A stretch of DNA of 64,000 bases, taken from the NCBI RefSeq assembly GCF_018403745.1, contig NZ_BOVP01000003.1:333582-397581 (forward strand). The letters are read 5' to 3'. Each line of letters opens with the position of its first letter. The first letter of the stretch is position 1. Positions 37,037-45,427 of the stretch are shown here, piece by piece. The position numbers were made by a program, and so were the translations under genes. The notes under the pieces were generated by a model, which saw nothing but the letters and a program-made list of their open reading frames with translations, searched no databases and was not told the DNA's origin. Source of the DNA: Lactococcus formosensis. GTDB lineage: Bacteria > Bacillota > Bacilli > Lactobacillales > Streptococcaceae.

Positions 37037-37225
37037 ATGGATATACGTATTGTTGTCCCGTTGATTTTACTAGTTTGTCTCTACTTATGTGCTTGCTTTT
37101 ACAGTATTTTTAAAAGTGCAGACGTCAAGCATCTGCCAAGATGGGCTTGGGCACTTATTTGCGTTATTTCGGTTCCTTTGGGCGGGATTCTTTATTTTAT
37201 TTTAGGAAGGGACAAATATGAATAA
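37037..37225 (+). CDS. PLDc_N-type small membrane protein
   Basis: 62 aa with two membrane segments (VVPLILLVCLYLCACFYSIF, and ALICVISVPLGGILYFILG) separated by RWAWAL. It ends in GRD, the phospholipase-D-nuclease N-terminal (PLDc_N) layout common beside ABC-2 exporters. The start at ATG 37037 is 8 nt after TGGAG; GTG 37028 overlaps the ribosome site. It overlaps the ATPase gene by 8 bp. Confidence 0.75.
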   Translation: MDIRIVVPLILLVCLYLCACFYSIFKSADVKHLPRWAWALICVISVPLGGILYFILGRDKYE

Positions 37226-38105
37226 AATCATTGAGATAGAGGACTTAACTGTTTCTTTTGGCAATTTTGATGCTTTAAAAAATGTGACCTGTTCGATTAG
37301 TGCAGATCCAGGAATTATTGGGTTGATTGGTCCTAATGGTGCGGGGAAGACTACCTTAATTCATGCGATTTTAGGGCAGCATAAAGCCAGCCAGGGAGAA
37401 ATTCAGTTGGCCAACCAAGCTTTGGCCTATTGTCCGGACACACCAGAATTTCCTGCCTATCTTACCGCAACAGAGGTTTTGCAACAAAGTTGTGCTCTGA
37501 ACGAGAAACCAGAAAATCTCCAACAAATTGAGCTGACACTTGAAAAAGTTGGTTTATCTGCCTATCTAAATAAGAAAGTCGGTGGTTATTCAAGAGGCAT
37601 GAAGCAACGTCTGGGAATTGCTGTGGCTCTCTTACTTGATCCAGTTTTGATATTTCTAGATGAACCGACAAGTGCTCTAGATCCTATTGGTCGAATTGAA
37701 ATTTTGCAACTGATTACGCAAGTATCACAGGAAAAAACGGTAGTTGTTTCCAGTCATCTCCTTGCAGATATCGAAAATATCGCTGATCGACTCCTTGTCT
37801 TAAATCATGGAGAACTTATTTTTCAGGGGGCACTTTATCAGTTTATTGAAAATAGTCAGATGGATGAGTTTGTAGAACTGGAGATTAAAAGTGAACAAGT
37901 CAAACAAGAAGTTATGGATATTCTTCAAGTGAATGATATTGAGTTCTATCCTGAAATTACAGGAAAATTGATGATTAAGAGTGAATATACAGAGAAACTT
38001 TTACAAATCTTTCCCGATATCGGTCAAAAAATAAGTGCTTATCGTGCCGCAAGCAACAGTCTCGAAATGGCTTTTGAACGTGCAATTACAGGAGGAGAAC
38101 AGTGA
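37218..38105 (+). CDS. ABC transporter ATP-binding protein
   Basis: 295-aa ABC-2-type ATPase: Walker A IGPNGAGKTTLIHAI (~36-50), signature YSRGMKQRLGIAVAL, Walker B LIFLDEPTSALDPIGR and the switch His in VVSSHLLAD. A ~75-aa C-terminal extension follows the core as in exporters for peptides or lipids. It is coupled to the permease by a 4-bp overlap. Substrate unknown. Confidence 0.9.
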   Translation: MNKIIEIEDLTVSFGNFDALKNVTCSISADPGIIGLIGPNGAGKTTLIHAILGQHKASQGEIQLANQALAYCPDTPEFPAYLTATEVLQQSCALNEKPENLQQIELTLEKVGLSAYLNKKVGGYSRGMKQRLGIAVALLLDPVLIFLDEPTSALDPIGRIEILQLITQVSQEKTVVVSSHLLADIENIADRLLVLNHGELIFQGALYQFIENSQMDEFVELEIKSEQVKQEVMDILQVNDIEFYPEITGKLMIKSEYTEKLLQIFPDIGQKISAYRAASNSLEMAFERAITGGEQ

Positions 38106-38851
38106 AAAGACTAATTCTTTTAGAAATGAAAATGTGGTGGCGCAATAGCCGTCTGCCTATTCTCTTCTTTTTATTTGCTTTTTTTGGTATTACCTCGCCC
38201 GTTTTAATTTACTATATGAAGGAATTTCTTTCAACTTTTGGTGGGACAGAAGGTACGATTATTCTCATGCCAGACCCGAACTGGAAAGCCCTGATGGAAT
38301 CGTATTTTAGTAATATTTCTCAGATTGGACTTTTTGTTCTGATTTACTTTACTGCCGATACTTTTAAGTTGAAAAAAGAGAGCTCACTGGGGCTTTATTA
38401 TTCGACTGTAGCGCGCAATTCTATTATCTTATGGGTACCTAAACTCATTCTTGCTTTTTTAGTAACTCTAGTAAGTAATGTGGTAGGAGTTATAAGTGCC
38501 ACATATATAACCTGGGTTTTCTTTCCTGAAGTTGAGTGGGGCAGAGTACTTTCGGCAAGTTTGCTCCAAACTTTAGCTTTACTCACATTAGTTATCTTCG
38601 GTAGTGCGATTGCTGTATGGACAAGGAAGGCGTTTCTAGCAGTTGTTTCTGGAATTGTGCTGATGGTGGTAAGTTCGATTATTCAGACATTGAGTGATAT
38701 TTCTGAATGGCTGCCTCTTAGCTTACTCTCTCCGATTAATGTGTTAAATGCGCCAGGACAAGTTAATTTTGTTACTATTGGCATTTGTGTTGGTATTATA
38801 GTACTCTCTATTGTGGCTATATTGATACGACCATTGCGCGTGAAATATTAA
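38102..38851 (+). CDS. ABC-2 type transporter permease
   Basis: 249 aa with about six membrane segments, starting at GTG 38102 (ATGA-like overlap, GGAGGA upstream). It is the membrane partner of the preceding ATPase. No duplication or extracellular loop large enough to hint at a substrate. Confidence 0.85.
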   Translation: MKRLILLEMKMWWRNSRLPILFFLFAFFGITSPVLIYYMKEFLSTFGGTEGTIILMPDPNWKALMESYFSNISQIGLFVLIYFTADTFKLKKESSLGLYYSTVARNSIILWVPKLILAFLVTLVSNVVGVISATYITWVFFPEVEWGRVLSASLLQTLALLTLVIFGSAIAVWTRKAFLAVVSGIVLMVVSSIIQTLSDISEWLPLSLLSPINVLNAPGQVNFVTIGICVGIIVLSIVAILIRPLRVKY

Positions 38852-38859
38852 TGGACTTG

Positions 38860-38868
38860 TGCTATAAT
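38860..38868 (+). promoter_or_regulatory. Extended -10 promoter of ssrA
   Basis: TGCTATAAT, an extended -10 without clear -35, ending 28 nt before the mature tmRNA 5' end. Confidence 0.65.
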
Positions 38869-38896
38869 TAAGGTCTGGAAGTTATTCCACCGTAAC

Positions 38897-39250
38897 GGGG
38901 GCGTTACGGATTCGACAGGCATTGTCGCGCATGAACTGCAACTGGTGGTGATGTCACCTAAATCCATCGCAGATAAATATAACTGCTAAAAATAACACTT
39001 CTTACGCACTCGCTGCCTAAACACCAGCTTGCGTAGCTGATGATCGTTCGCCGATGGCGGCCTGAAGCTCTAAACCTCAGTCGGATACGTTTTTATGGTG
39101 GCTTTACATAAAAAAAGAGATTTTAAAGCACCGCAAATTTCTGCTGTTTGAGACTGGCTTTGGAAATTTGTTAAACTAGAGAAAGTCCTATGGTTGTAGA
39201 TGTTGATGTAGCAAGGTGTCTGGACAGGGGTTCAACTCCCCTCGCCTCCA
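38897..39250 (+). ncRNA. ssrA: Transfer-messenger RNA
   Basis: 354 nt. The 5' GGGGGCG pairs with 3' CGCCTCC to form the tRNA-like acceptor stem, and GTTACGGATTCGACAGGC and GGGTTCAACTCCC are the conserved D- and T-arm parts. The tag frame at 38985-39020 reads A-K-N-N-T-S-Y-A-L-A-A-stop. The 3' CCA is not encoded and must be added. A hairpin terminator follows at 39287. It releases stalled ribosomes and tags the product for proteolysis. Confidence 0.97.
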
Positions 39251-39286
39251 TTATATGTATAACTACTTTATTGTAGTTTAAGAAAT

Positions 39287-39308
39287 CCGCTCTATTAAGC
39301 GGTTTTTA
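39287..39308 (+). terminator. ssrA terminator
   Basis: CCGCT, 6-nt loop CTATTA, AGCGG, then TTTTTATTTTTT. Similar CCGCTCTnyTnAGCG hairpins occur at 18788 and 40588. Confidence 0.8.
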
Positions 39309-39678
39309 TTTTTTGTTTTAATTTATTTTTCTATACTTTACCAAATAGTGATAACTAAATTGATAACTAAAAAAACAAAAAAACTAGCTGAAGAAGAGCT
39401 AGTTTAAAAATCAATAGACTTGGAAAATTTATCAAATGCTTGCTAAATGTTCCGATAGCAGTGATCCACCAACTTGAGAACAAATGAGCCGCTTTTAGAG
39501 AAGAAGGATTAAAGATGATAAGTTGAGGAAGTGTGAGATGAAGAGTGGAGTGTGTAACTTCAATGTTCGAGGAAAAATACTAACAAGTGACTACGCGTTG
39601 ATATCTACCTTGCAATTATGGTGTTCCGTGTCGAACCTATAGAAGTTAAATAAAAAGCGCCGAAGCGCATTAATAAAT
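39309..39678. other. Gene-free stretch after ssrA
   Basis: No supportable gene. It holds a tandem repeat of GATAACTAA (39350-39358, 39362-39370) and a hairpin AAACTAGCT/AGCTAGTTT (39381-39405) that reads as a reverse-strand terminator. At the end lies a GCGC-TTCG-GCGC-TTTTT terminator (39653-39668, reverse strand) of the next gene. The 3' end of ssrA is a common integration site, so remnants of an old element are possible, but no integrase fragment is recognisable. Confidence 0.5.
39653..39668 (-). terminator. Terminator of membrane protein gene
   Basis: Reverse strand: GCGC, UUCG tetraloop, GCGC, TTTTT. Confidence 0.85.
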
Positions 39679-40260
39679 TTACATACTAGAATACCAGAAA
39701 TATATTGTAAGTAGTAGATAAACGATTGTTACAAAAACAAGGAAAATATCAGACATAATTTTTGCCTTTGTAACTTTCTTTGCATAATCTTCTTCACAAA
39801 CAATTACACGTAAATCGTTTGAAGGATTTTCTTCTAAATATTTTTTGAGGAAATTATTCTGATTTGCAAAGCGTGGAGTAAGGAGTTGTGCTAATAACAA
39901 GAATAAGAAGAGAAGGAAAAAGTAAAATGCTATGAGTTTTAAATTATCACCATTTAGATGATTAAATAATTTAATCACTTGAATTATCAGTCCAACAATT
40001 GCAGCTAGAACGCCTAGCCCGAATAGAGGGATTAAAATTCTTTGTGCTGGAGAATAAAGATACCAGCGCAGATATAGATTGATTGATGCATTCCTATATT
40101 TAATATCTTTAGGCGATAAATCAGGAAATGTTTCTCTTACCAGTTTAGCTCGATCTTTTCTCGATTGACTTACAATTTTTCGATATTTAGATATGAATAG
40201 GGCATAAATGACCATGGAACCAATAAGAATAATAGGGATAAAGATACTGAAAGTAACCAT
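39679..40260 (-). CDS. Four-segment membrane protein, unknown
   Basis: 193 aa. Hydrophobic segments at about 5-22 (FIPIILIGSMVIYALFI), 75-95 (LIPLFGLGVLAAIVGLI), 108-126 (LIAFYFFLLFLFLLLAQLL) and 168-190 (IFLVFVTIVYLLLTIYFW). A basic cytoplasmic loop after TM1 (KYRKIVSQSRKDRAKLVRE) and a charged loop after TM3. No family recognised. Monocistronic with AAAGAGGT ribosome site and its own UUCG-loop terminator. Confidence 0.7.
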   Translation of the reverse strand: MVTFSIFIPIILIGSMVIYALFISKYRKIVSQSRKDRAKLVRETFPDLSPKDIKYRNASINLYLRWYLYSPAQRILIPLFGLGVLAAIVGLIIQVIKLFNHLNGDNLKLIAFYFFLLFLFLLLAQLLTPRFANQNNFLKKYLEENPSNDLRVIVCEEDYAKKVTKAKIMSDIFLVFVTIVYLLLTIYFWYSSM

Positions 40261-40648
40261 AATAAAACCTCTTTCGTTAAATGTATCATCTATTCTACTA
40301 CAAATAAATAAAGAAAGGAATTGATACTATGAACAAAATTTACCTGTTTTTTTCCAAATAAAAATGACTTGTAAAATATAGTAGATACAAGGAAGGATAG
40401 TTTATAAAGTTATTTTTGATTGCATTTAATCTATGATTGGCAGAATAGGGGTTATAGTTGTTATAGATTTCTAATATATATGTGAATCAATAGGTGATTA
40501 GTGTTTCGTTGAACAAAATTAAAGAATAATCGGCTTCTTATTTAATACTTCTCTAACTGCTTTATCTGTATTCCTATAGCCTAGAATACCGCTCTACTGA
40601 GCGGCTTTTTTTATACAAAAAAGCGCCTATTCAAATAGGCGCTGTCAG
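40261..40648. other. Gene-free stretch with two hairpin terminators
   Basis: No gene supportable. A forward-strand terminator-like hairpin CCGCT/AGCGG lies at 40589-40610 though no forward gene precedes it. AGCGCCTATT/AATAGGCGCT at 40622-40643 terminates the reverse-strand gene that follows. TATAGCCTAGAATACCGCT (40575-40593) is 17/19 identical to a segment just inside the left end of the guaA element (18880-18898). Confidence 0.5.
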
Positions 40649-40807
40649 TTATGCTATCGCTTCTAAATTATACACGGCTTCTTCAATGGTGTTACCGAGA
40701 CTACTTAATGAAGTAGTCTCATCTACCATAGAGGCTTTAAATAAATTCGTTGAAGTATCTAGAGATACTGTGTATTTGAAGTTTTTAGTGTTATTAGTGA
40801 ATGTCAT
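40649..40807 (-). CDS. Small conserved protein, paralogue 1 of 2
   Basis: 52 aa: MTFTNNTKNFKYTVSLDTST at the start, LGNTIEEAVYNLEAIA at the end. The paralogue at 47361-47516 shares start, middle and end. The beta-beta-beta-helix pattern ending IEEAVYNLE recalls a trimmed HicB-like fold, but no HicA toxin gene is adjacent and the homology is unproved. ATG 40807 has AAAGGGGA upstream; an earlier in-frame ATG at 40843 lies in the conserved promoter motif and is rejected. Confidence 0.75.
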   Translation of the reverse strand: MTFTNNTKNFKYTVSLDTSTNLFKASMVDETTSLSSLGNTIEEAVYNLEAIA

Positions 40808-40832
40808 ATGCATTCCCCTTTCTGTTTCTCTT

Positions 40833-40865
40833 CGAAAGGACACTATAACGAATATAACGAAATTC
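40833..40865 (-). promoter_or_regulatory. Conserved upstream motif, copy 1
   Basis: CGAAAGGACACTATAACG followed by three variable bases and ATAACGAAATTC; 30 of 33 bases match 47546-47578. On the reverse strand it has two CGTTAT boxes 10 bp apart and a TATAGT -10-like hexamer. Confidence 0.6.
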
Positions 40866-40911
40866 TATTCTTATTGTAGCACAATAAACTTAAAACACAA
40901 ACTTAATTTAC

Positions 40912-41451
40912 TTAAATGTTTGTTAAAATTCCACTATTATCCTTTGATATTAAATAATATAGACAGGCAGCGATGGACCATGCCCAAACGATATGTCCAA
41001 AGAACTCTGAGAAGTGTTCAGCGAATGGCTGTTTCCAAGGTACAGGAATGGTCTTCATAATAGGCAATAAGATGATATGCCAAACGACCCAGATGATGAT
41101 TCCATAAGCAGCACCTTGCCAAAGGGCAATAAAGGGCCAATATTGTGCAATGAATATAAATAAAGCAGCAAAGAATATGGAAAAACTAAAATGCAAAATT
41201 AAAGAAAACCAATACACTTTTTGATCACGCGAATATAAAACATAAGCGTGAGTAAGTGAAGAAGGCACTCCAAATTGCTCCAACATACGTTGAGGAGGAT
41301 TAGTGGTATTTCTTGCAGATGTTCTAGGTGGAAGGATTGCTTCCCAACCAATCTTAACCATTCCAGAAATCATGCCTGAAATAAAGCCATACCAGATACT
41401 TTGGAAAATTATTTCCTGAAGAGATGCGCTAGGGATAGTGAATGAAAACAT
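40912..41451 (-). CDS. YagU family (DUF1440) membrane protein
   Basis: 179 aa. Family features: FISGMISGMVKIGWEAILPPR near the N-terminus (split here as FISGMISGMVK / GWEAILPPR), PPQRMLEQFG, and AYGIIIWVVWHIILLPIMK in the middle. About four membrane segments. In E. coli YagU contributes to acid resistance; the role here is not known. Ribosome site AAGGAGG. Monocistronic. Confidence 0.82.
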   Translation of the reverse strand: MFSFTIPSASLQEIIFQSIWYGFISGMISGMVKIGWEAILPPRTSARNTTNPPQRMLEQFGVPSSLTHAYVLYSRDQKVYWFSLILHFSFSIFFAALFIFIAQYWPFIALWQGAAYGIIIWVVWHIILLPIMKTIPVPWKQPFAEHFSEFFGHIVWAWSIAACLYYLISKDNSGILTNI

Positions 41452-41529
41452 AGAATGCCTCCTTTTAATATAATTTATATTTTAACAAAAAATCTTTGCA
41501 AGATTGTGTACTAAAACTCCATAAATAAA

Positions 41530-41548
41530 CCCCCTACACAGTAGGGGC
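41530..41548 (-). terminator. Terminator of GT-C-like membrane protein gene
   Basis: CCCCTA, 5-nt loop, TAGGGG, with A/T-rich flanks, downstream of the 41622-43187 gene. Confidence 0.55.
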
Positions 41549-41621
41549 TTATCTTTTTATGTAGTTATGAGTTGTATAAGGAGTAAGGGAAGTCAGATAA
41601 TTTTTTTGACTGTTATATTTT

Positions 41622-43187
41622 TTATTTGTTTTTTAATCTGCTCTTTAAATTTTGAGTGCCAAATTTTGAATGATATCCATAAGCTGCTAAGATAACAAAT
41701 ACAGGCAAGGTTTGAATCAGATAGCGACTTCTCCCACCTTCAAAGATAAGCAAGAAGAGCATAAGCCCAATCATAGATAAGAGTAACCACATAACTTTAA
41801 AATCATACCTTGATTTTAAGGTTGAAAGTAAAATCCCGAAAATCATAATAATATAGATAATTTGAGCAATAAATCTGTAGAAAAAGGTATTTTTTCCATT
41901 GGTATAACCTTGACCATTGCTATCAGTGTAAATAAAGCTTCTCAAAAAACTTCCGAAATTTGAATGGATAAATGGTGACAGTTTTTCGCTTGGATTGAGA
42001 TTAGGTGTGACAAGGAAACCAGTTTTACCTGCGCCGTCTGCGCCCCAAGCATAGGTACCGTCATGGACAGTTTTACAATACTTTTCATATAAGAATTTGG
42101 CATAGCCAAGAGTTCCTAACTGTTTTAGTCTTTGCTTGAAGACCTTAATATTCACTTCTTTCTTCTCTTTAGTAGTTTTTGCTGATCTGGTAAGTTGAAC
42201 ATCTGGTCCGTTGTACATACCATTTTTAGAAATACCTAACATCAAAAAATGAGTCATAGGAAACACTTTGTTTTTATCAAAGTGAACATAGTTTTGATTG
42301 TTTTTATAAAGTGTAAAAGGCATTGCAAATACTAAAGCACCAATAATAAAGACTAAAAACGAGATAAAGAAAGGTTTGAATTTCCCTAGCTTAAGTATAG
42401 AAATTAAAAAGTATGCTATCACAAAAATAACTGCAGAGGGTTTCAGATAGTAAGCTATGGAGCTAAAAAAACCAGCAGAGAGTAGAGACATTAGCCTGTA
42501 GTGAGGGGCAATACTTTTTTCGCTCCAGCAAGTTAAAAAGAATATCCCTAAACTTACAAAGGGCAACACAAAGGTGTCACTGTAGGTGTTTAAAAACCAA
42601 GGACTAAAGCCGAGTGTTGCTATAAAGAGTAAGATACTGTATCGAGCGGTTTGTTTATCGAAAAGACGCTTTGCTGTAAAATATGACATTGCTATAGAAA
42701 AATCTATTGCTATGATATTTAAAATTTGTAAAAGAGTTAAACTATGAACGATTCTCATGAATAAGAAGAGTAAAAAATTATTAGGATAGTTTTGCAAATA
42801 GGTCCATTTTTGAGAATTTATATCGCCCATAGCAGCATGATATAATCCGTAAACATCATATCCTGAGAGTCCTGAAGCAAATAAAAGGGTAACTATTTGA
42901 AATAGTATCATAACCCCAAATACTGCAACAATATTGTTACATAAAAATCTTATTACATATGATAACCAATTTTTTAATTTATCGCGATTCAGATAAGATA
43001 CAGTCAAAGCTATTAAACTAAGTATGAAGATATAAGCTCCATTTTGTGAGTAAATTAGTTCTAAAGAAAAATTTCCTGAACGAATAGCACTGAAAAGCCA
43101 AAAAGAAGTTAATAGAAAAGCTACTACAAATAGTGCTTCGTATAGAAAGTTTTTCTTATTTATTACTTTTTTTGAATTCTTTATCAA
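41622..43187 (-). CDS. Multi-spanning membrane protein, GT-C/TIGR03766-like
   Basis: 521 aa with about 11-12 membrane segments. The layout is that of GT-C glycosyltransferase-like proteins: a first extracellular loop with GLSGYDVYGLYHAAMGDI, WTYLQNYPNNFLLFLFMR, and a large extracellular loop (about residues 290-420) holding GISKNGMYNGPD and HDGTYAWGADGAGKTGFL. Family members are thought to use polyprenyl-linked sugars for wall polymer decoration; this is family inference. Monocistronic. The upstream 375 bp has no gene. Confidence 0.78.
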   Translation of the reverse strand: MIKNSKKVINKKNFLYEALFVVAFLLTSFWLFSAIRSGNFSLELIYSQNGAYIFILSLIALTVSYLNRDKLKNWLSYVIRFLCNNIVAVFGVMILFQIVTLLFASGLSGYDVYGLYHAAMGDINSQKWTYLQNYPNNFLLFLFMRIVHSLTLLQILNIIAIDFSIAMSYFTAKRLFDKQTARYSILLFIATLGFSPWFLNTYSDTFVLPFVSLGIFFLTCWSEKSIAPHYRLMSLLSAGFFSSIAYYLKPSAVIFVIAYFLISILKLGKFKPFFISFLVFIIGALVFAMPFTLYKNNQNYVHFDKNKVFPMTHFLMLGISKNGMYNGPDVQLTRSAKTTKEKKEVNIKVFKQRLKQLGTLGYAKFLYEKYCKTVHDGTYAWGADGAGKTGFLVTPNLNPSEKLSPFIHSNFGSFLRSFIYTDSNGQGYTNGKNTFFYRFIAQIIYIIMIFGILLSTLKSRYDFKVMWLLLSMIGLMLFLLIFEGGRSRYLIQTLPVFVILAAYGYHSKFGTQNLKSRLKNK

Positions 43188-43574
43188 AATTGTTTACTCC
43201 TATAAGTATACTGCCCTAATTTAAATTAAAGGAAAAATTTCCTTGTAGATGGGGAGGTTATATTTTCTGTTTATTTAATTTTAAGCTTTGATACCTGTAT
43301 TATAAATAAAAAATATTTATTTTACAATTTTTTATACGACTAAAGTTTCATATTTTACCAATTTGTAAAAAATAATTTCTAAAGTAAAGAAACTAAAAAG
43401 GGATAGAAGAGATAAATATAGAATCATAAATAAAATCAAGAGTTTGCGAGGGCGAATTCGCTCTGAGTTAAGAGGTCTCAAATTTTATGATTACAATAAT
43501 GTAAGGACATTTTAGATAAAATAGCAGTAAAATAATGATAGCAACTCAATGTTGTAAGTTGAATGGAAAATAAA
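43188..43574. other. Gene-free stretch before second yxeA-like gene
   Basis: Very AT-rich, with no gene. It contains GCGAATTCGC (palindrome, about 43452-43461) and a candidate -10 TAAAAT near 43516. Otherwise nothing supportable. Confidence 0.45.
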
Positions 43575-43925
43575 ATGAAAAAAATATTGTTTGGTTTTTT
43601 AGCCGTACTCTTAATTTTAGACATTGGCTTTTTTTGGGAAAATGTTAGTTATACACAAACGATTTACTTTGCACGTGTACACGATCAAGTAAGTGCTAGA
43701 ACGGTTAAGAATACTGATGGGACTGTAGACAGTCAATACAATTATACAATCAAGGGAGCAAGTTCCAGAGGAAGGGTTAGGGAGTTTCATCTTAAAACCG
43801 ATAATCAAGTACATTTGGGTGACTATTTGGAAGTCCACGTGAACAAGAAAAAAGAGGCAACCAGTTGGAAGATAAGGAAAAAGTATGAGATCCCTAAAAC
43901 AGCATTGAATAAGCTTGATGAATAG
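43575..43925 (+). CDS. YxeA family protein (2 of 3)
   Basis: 116 aa, N-terminal membrane anchor or signal (KKILFGFLAVLLILDIGFFW) followed by the small YxeA domain (YNYTIKGASSRGRVREFHLK, VHLGDYLEVHVNKKKEATSW). The start at ATG 43575 aligns with the MKK start of both paralogues and has TGGA 8 nt upstream; ATG 43563 is the alternative. It lies 116 bp before paralogue 3, a tandem pair. Confidence 0.78.
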   Translation: MKKILFGFLAVLLILDIGFFWENVSYTQTIYFARVHDQVSARTVKNTDGTVDSQYNYTIKGASSRGRVREFHLKTDNQVHLGDYLEVHVNKKKEATSWKIRKKYEIPKTALNKLDE

Positions 43926-44041
43926 TGGGCTCTTCAAAATTAATGAAGAAGGAACATTACTTTCTTAAGAAAATGTAAGTTACAACTGCAAAAATAAAAG
44001 TAAAATAGTTTTATAGAAGAAAAATAAATGAGGTATGAAAT

Positions 44042-44389
44042 ATGAAAAAGGTATTAGTAGGAATTCTGGCACTTGTATTGATTCTTGTCGGCGGAGGTTA
44101 TGCTTGGTATCACACAGCATATGGTGGCGACAGTTACTACGTTCATATTCAAGAAGATGGAATTGCTAAAAAAGAAAAAGACGATGCGGGGCAAGAATTT
44201 ACGAGGTACTATTATACATTGACTGGCTATAATGAAAAAGGGGAAGCAAAAGAAATGGAATTCACAGGAAGCCATAATCTCAGACATGATGCTTATTTAA
44301 GGCTCGTATATAACGATAAGAAAGGCGTAACCAGCTGGGAGGAAGTCCAGAAACAAGATATTCCTCAAAAAGTACGGAATAAAATTTAG
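44042..44389 (+). CDS. YxeA family protein (3 of 3)
   Basis: 115 aa with signal/anchor KKVLVGILALVLILVGGGYA and the domain blocks YYYTLTGYNEKGEAKEMEFT, LRHDAYLRLVYNDKKGVTSW. More similar in sequence to the 18.2-kb copy than to its tandem neighbour in the ..GYNEKGEAKE.. / ..GFDEKGKSQE.. block. Ends in a bidirectional hairpin. Confidence 0.8.
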   Translation: MKKVLVGILALVLILVGGGYAWYHTAYGGDSYYVHIQEDGIAKKEKDDAGQEFTRYYYTLTGYNEKGEAKEMEFTGSHNLRHDAYLRLVYNDKKGVTSWEEVQKQDIPQKVRNKI

Positions 44390-44403
44390 AATAATTTACT
44401 TAT

Positions 44404-44438
44404 AAAAAAATCTACGCTCTAAGAACGTAGATTTTTTT
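44404..44438. terminator. Bidirectional terminator
   Basis: AAAAAAATCTACG, 9-nt loop, CGTAGATTTTTTT between convergent genes. Confidence 0.85.
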
Positions 44439-44469
44439 ATTTATAATGCAGGAATAATTCGGTAATGAG

Positions 44470-45213
44470 TTACTCAGCTTTAGGATATGTATTTGTTGCT
44501 ACATCATAAGTCACAAGATAAATAGTGCCATCAGGTAAAACTTTGTATAAACCAACGGTCCCGCTCGCACCATTTGCTCGCATTTCTTTTGAAAAAACTT
44601 GAATTACAAAAGAACCTTGCGTATTCGTAGCGTCAAAATAATAATCATCTGGATTGGAAAGATAGCTCTTAAAATAATTAAGTACAGTATCCTTAGTAAA
44701 ATTATTGCTGTCAAGTTGGGCAGCTAAAGTAAAATCAGCAGTAGTACCAGCATTATCTGTAATTTGAATTGTTTCAATCTTGTCTGCTGTCGCATTAAAG
44801 TTGATCTCTATCTGGCCTTGATTAAAAAGATAAACTTGGTTAAAGGGCTGATTTTCAGTCTTAGATTTAAAAGTACTTTCGTTGATAATGACAGAGCCAA
44901 TATCTTTTCCGGTATGAGAATAATATTCAATGTGGTCTTTGGTGATGATTAGAACGTCGTTGTTGCTGTTTTTATATAGCCCATGAAAGCTGGAGTAGTC
45001 TCCTTTGGAAAACTGTTCTAGAGCTTCAGGATAACTTTTTTGCTGCTCACTTGATGAGACAGTATCCTGAGAAGAACGAGGAGCAGACGTAGAGGAGGAG
45101 TTGTGAGCACTTGACTGTTTATCCTGAGCAAAATTGGCAGTATCCTCTTTTTTATCCGCTCCACAACCAACAAGTAAAAGTAGTGGAATAAATCCTAATA
45201 TAATTTTTTTCAT
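44470..45213 (-). CDS. Lipoprotein with DUF6287-like domain
   Basis: 247 aa. Lipobox LLVGC at Cys17, then a Ser/Gln/Thr-rich linker (about 30-60) and YSSFHGLYKNSNNDVLIIT, a block typical of DUF6287-type lactic acid bacterial lipoproteins; a C-terminal half with YFDATNTQGSFVIQVFSKE and VGLYKVLPDGTIYLVTYD follows. Surface-anchored. Function unknown. Ribosome site AGGAGA. Convergent with the YxeA pair. Confidence 0.78.
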   Translation of the reverse strand: MKKIILGFIPLLLLVGCGADKKEDTANFAQDKQSSAHNSSSTSAPRSSQDTVSSSEQQKSYPEALEQFSKGDYSSFHGLYKNSNNDVLIITKDHIEYYSHTGKDIGSVIINESTFKSKTENQPFNQVYLFNQGQIEINFNATADKIETIQITDNAGTTADFTLAAQLDSNNFTKDTVLNYFKSYLSNPDDYYFDATNTQGSFVIQVFSKEMRANGASGTVGLYKVLPDGTIYLVTYDVATNTYPKAE

Positions 45214-45367
45214 AAATTAATCTCCTGATTATAGTATATCATATAAGAAAAGAGCGCGCTTTCTTTTTATGTGAAAAAGTAATTTAATAGAAGAAAAGAT
45301 AAAAAGATGTGAGAAACCGAAAATAATTCCCTAAACTTTCTTGGTTAAATTAAAACAACATTTCATT

Positions 45368-45395
45368 TTGTTTTTACAATAGTCGATGATACAAT
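45368..45395 (+). promoter_or_regulatory. Promoter of cation exporter gene
   Basis: TTGTTT (45368-45373), 16 nt, TACAAT (45390-45395). Start near 45402, downstream of the ATG at 45386. Confidence 0.6.
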
Positions 45396-45427
45396 ATAAA
45401 GGTTACTTTTTTCAGAAGGAGAAGGAT

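Noticed and set aside
39350..39370. Tandem GATAACTAA after ssrA as an attachment site
   Set aside because: No second distant copy flanking a set of mobility genes is present in the window.
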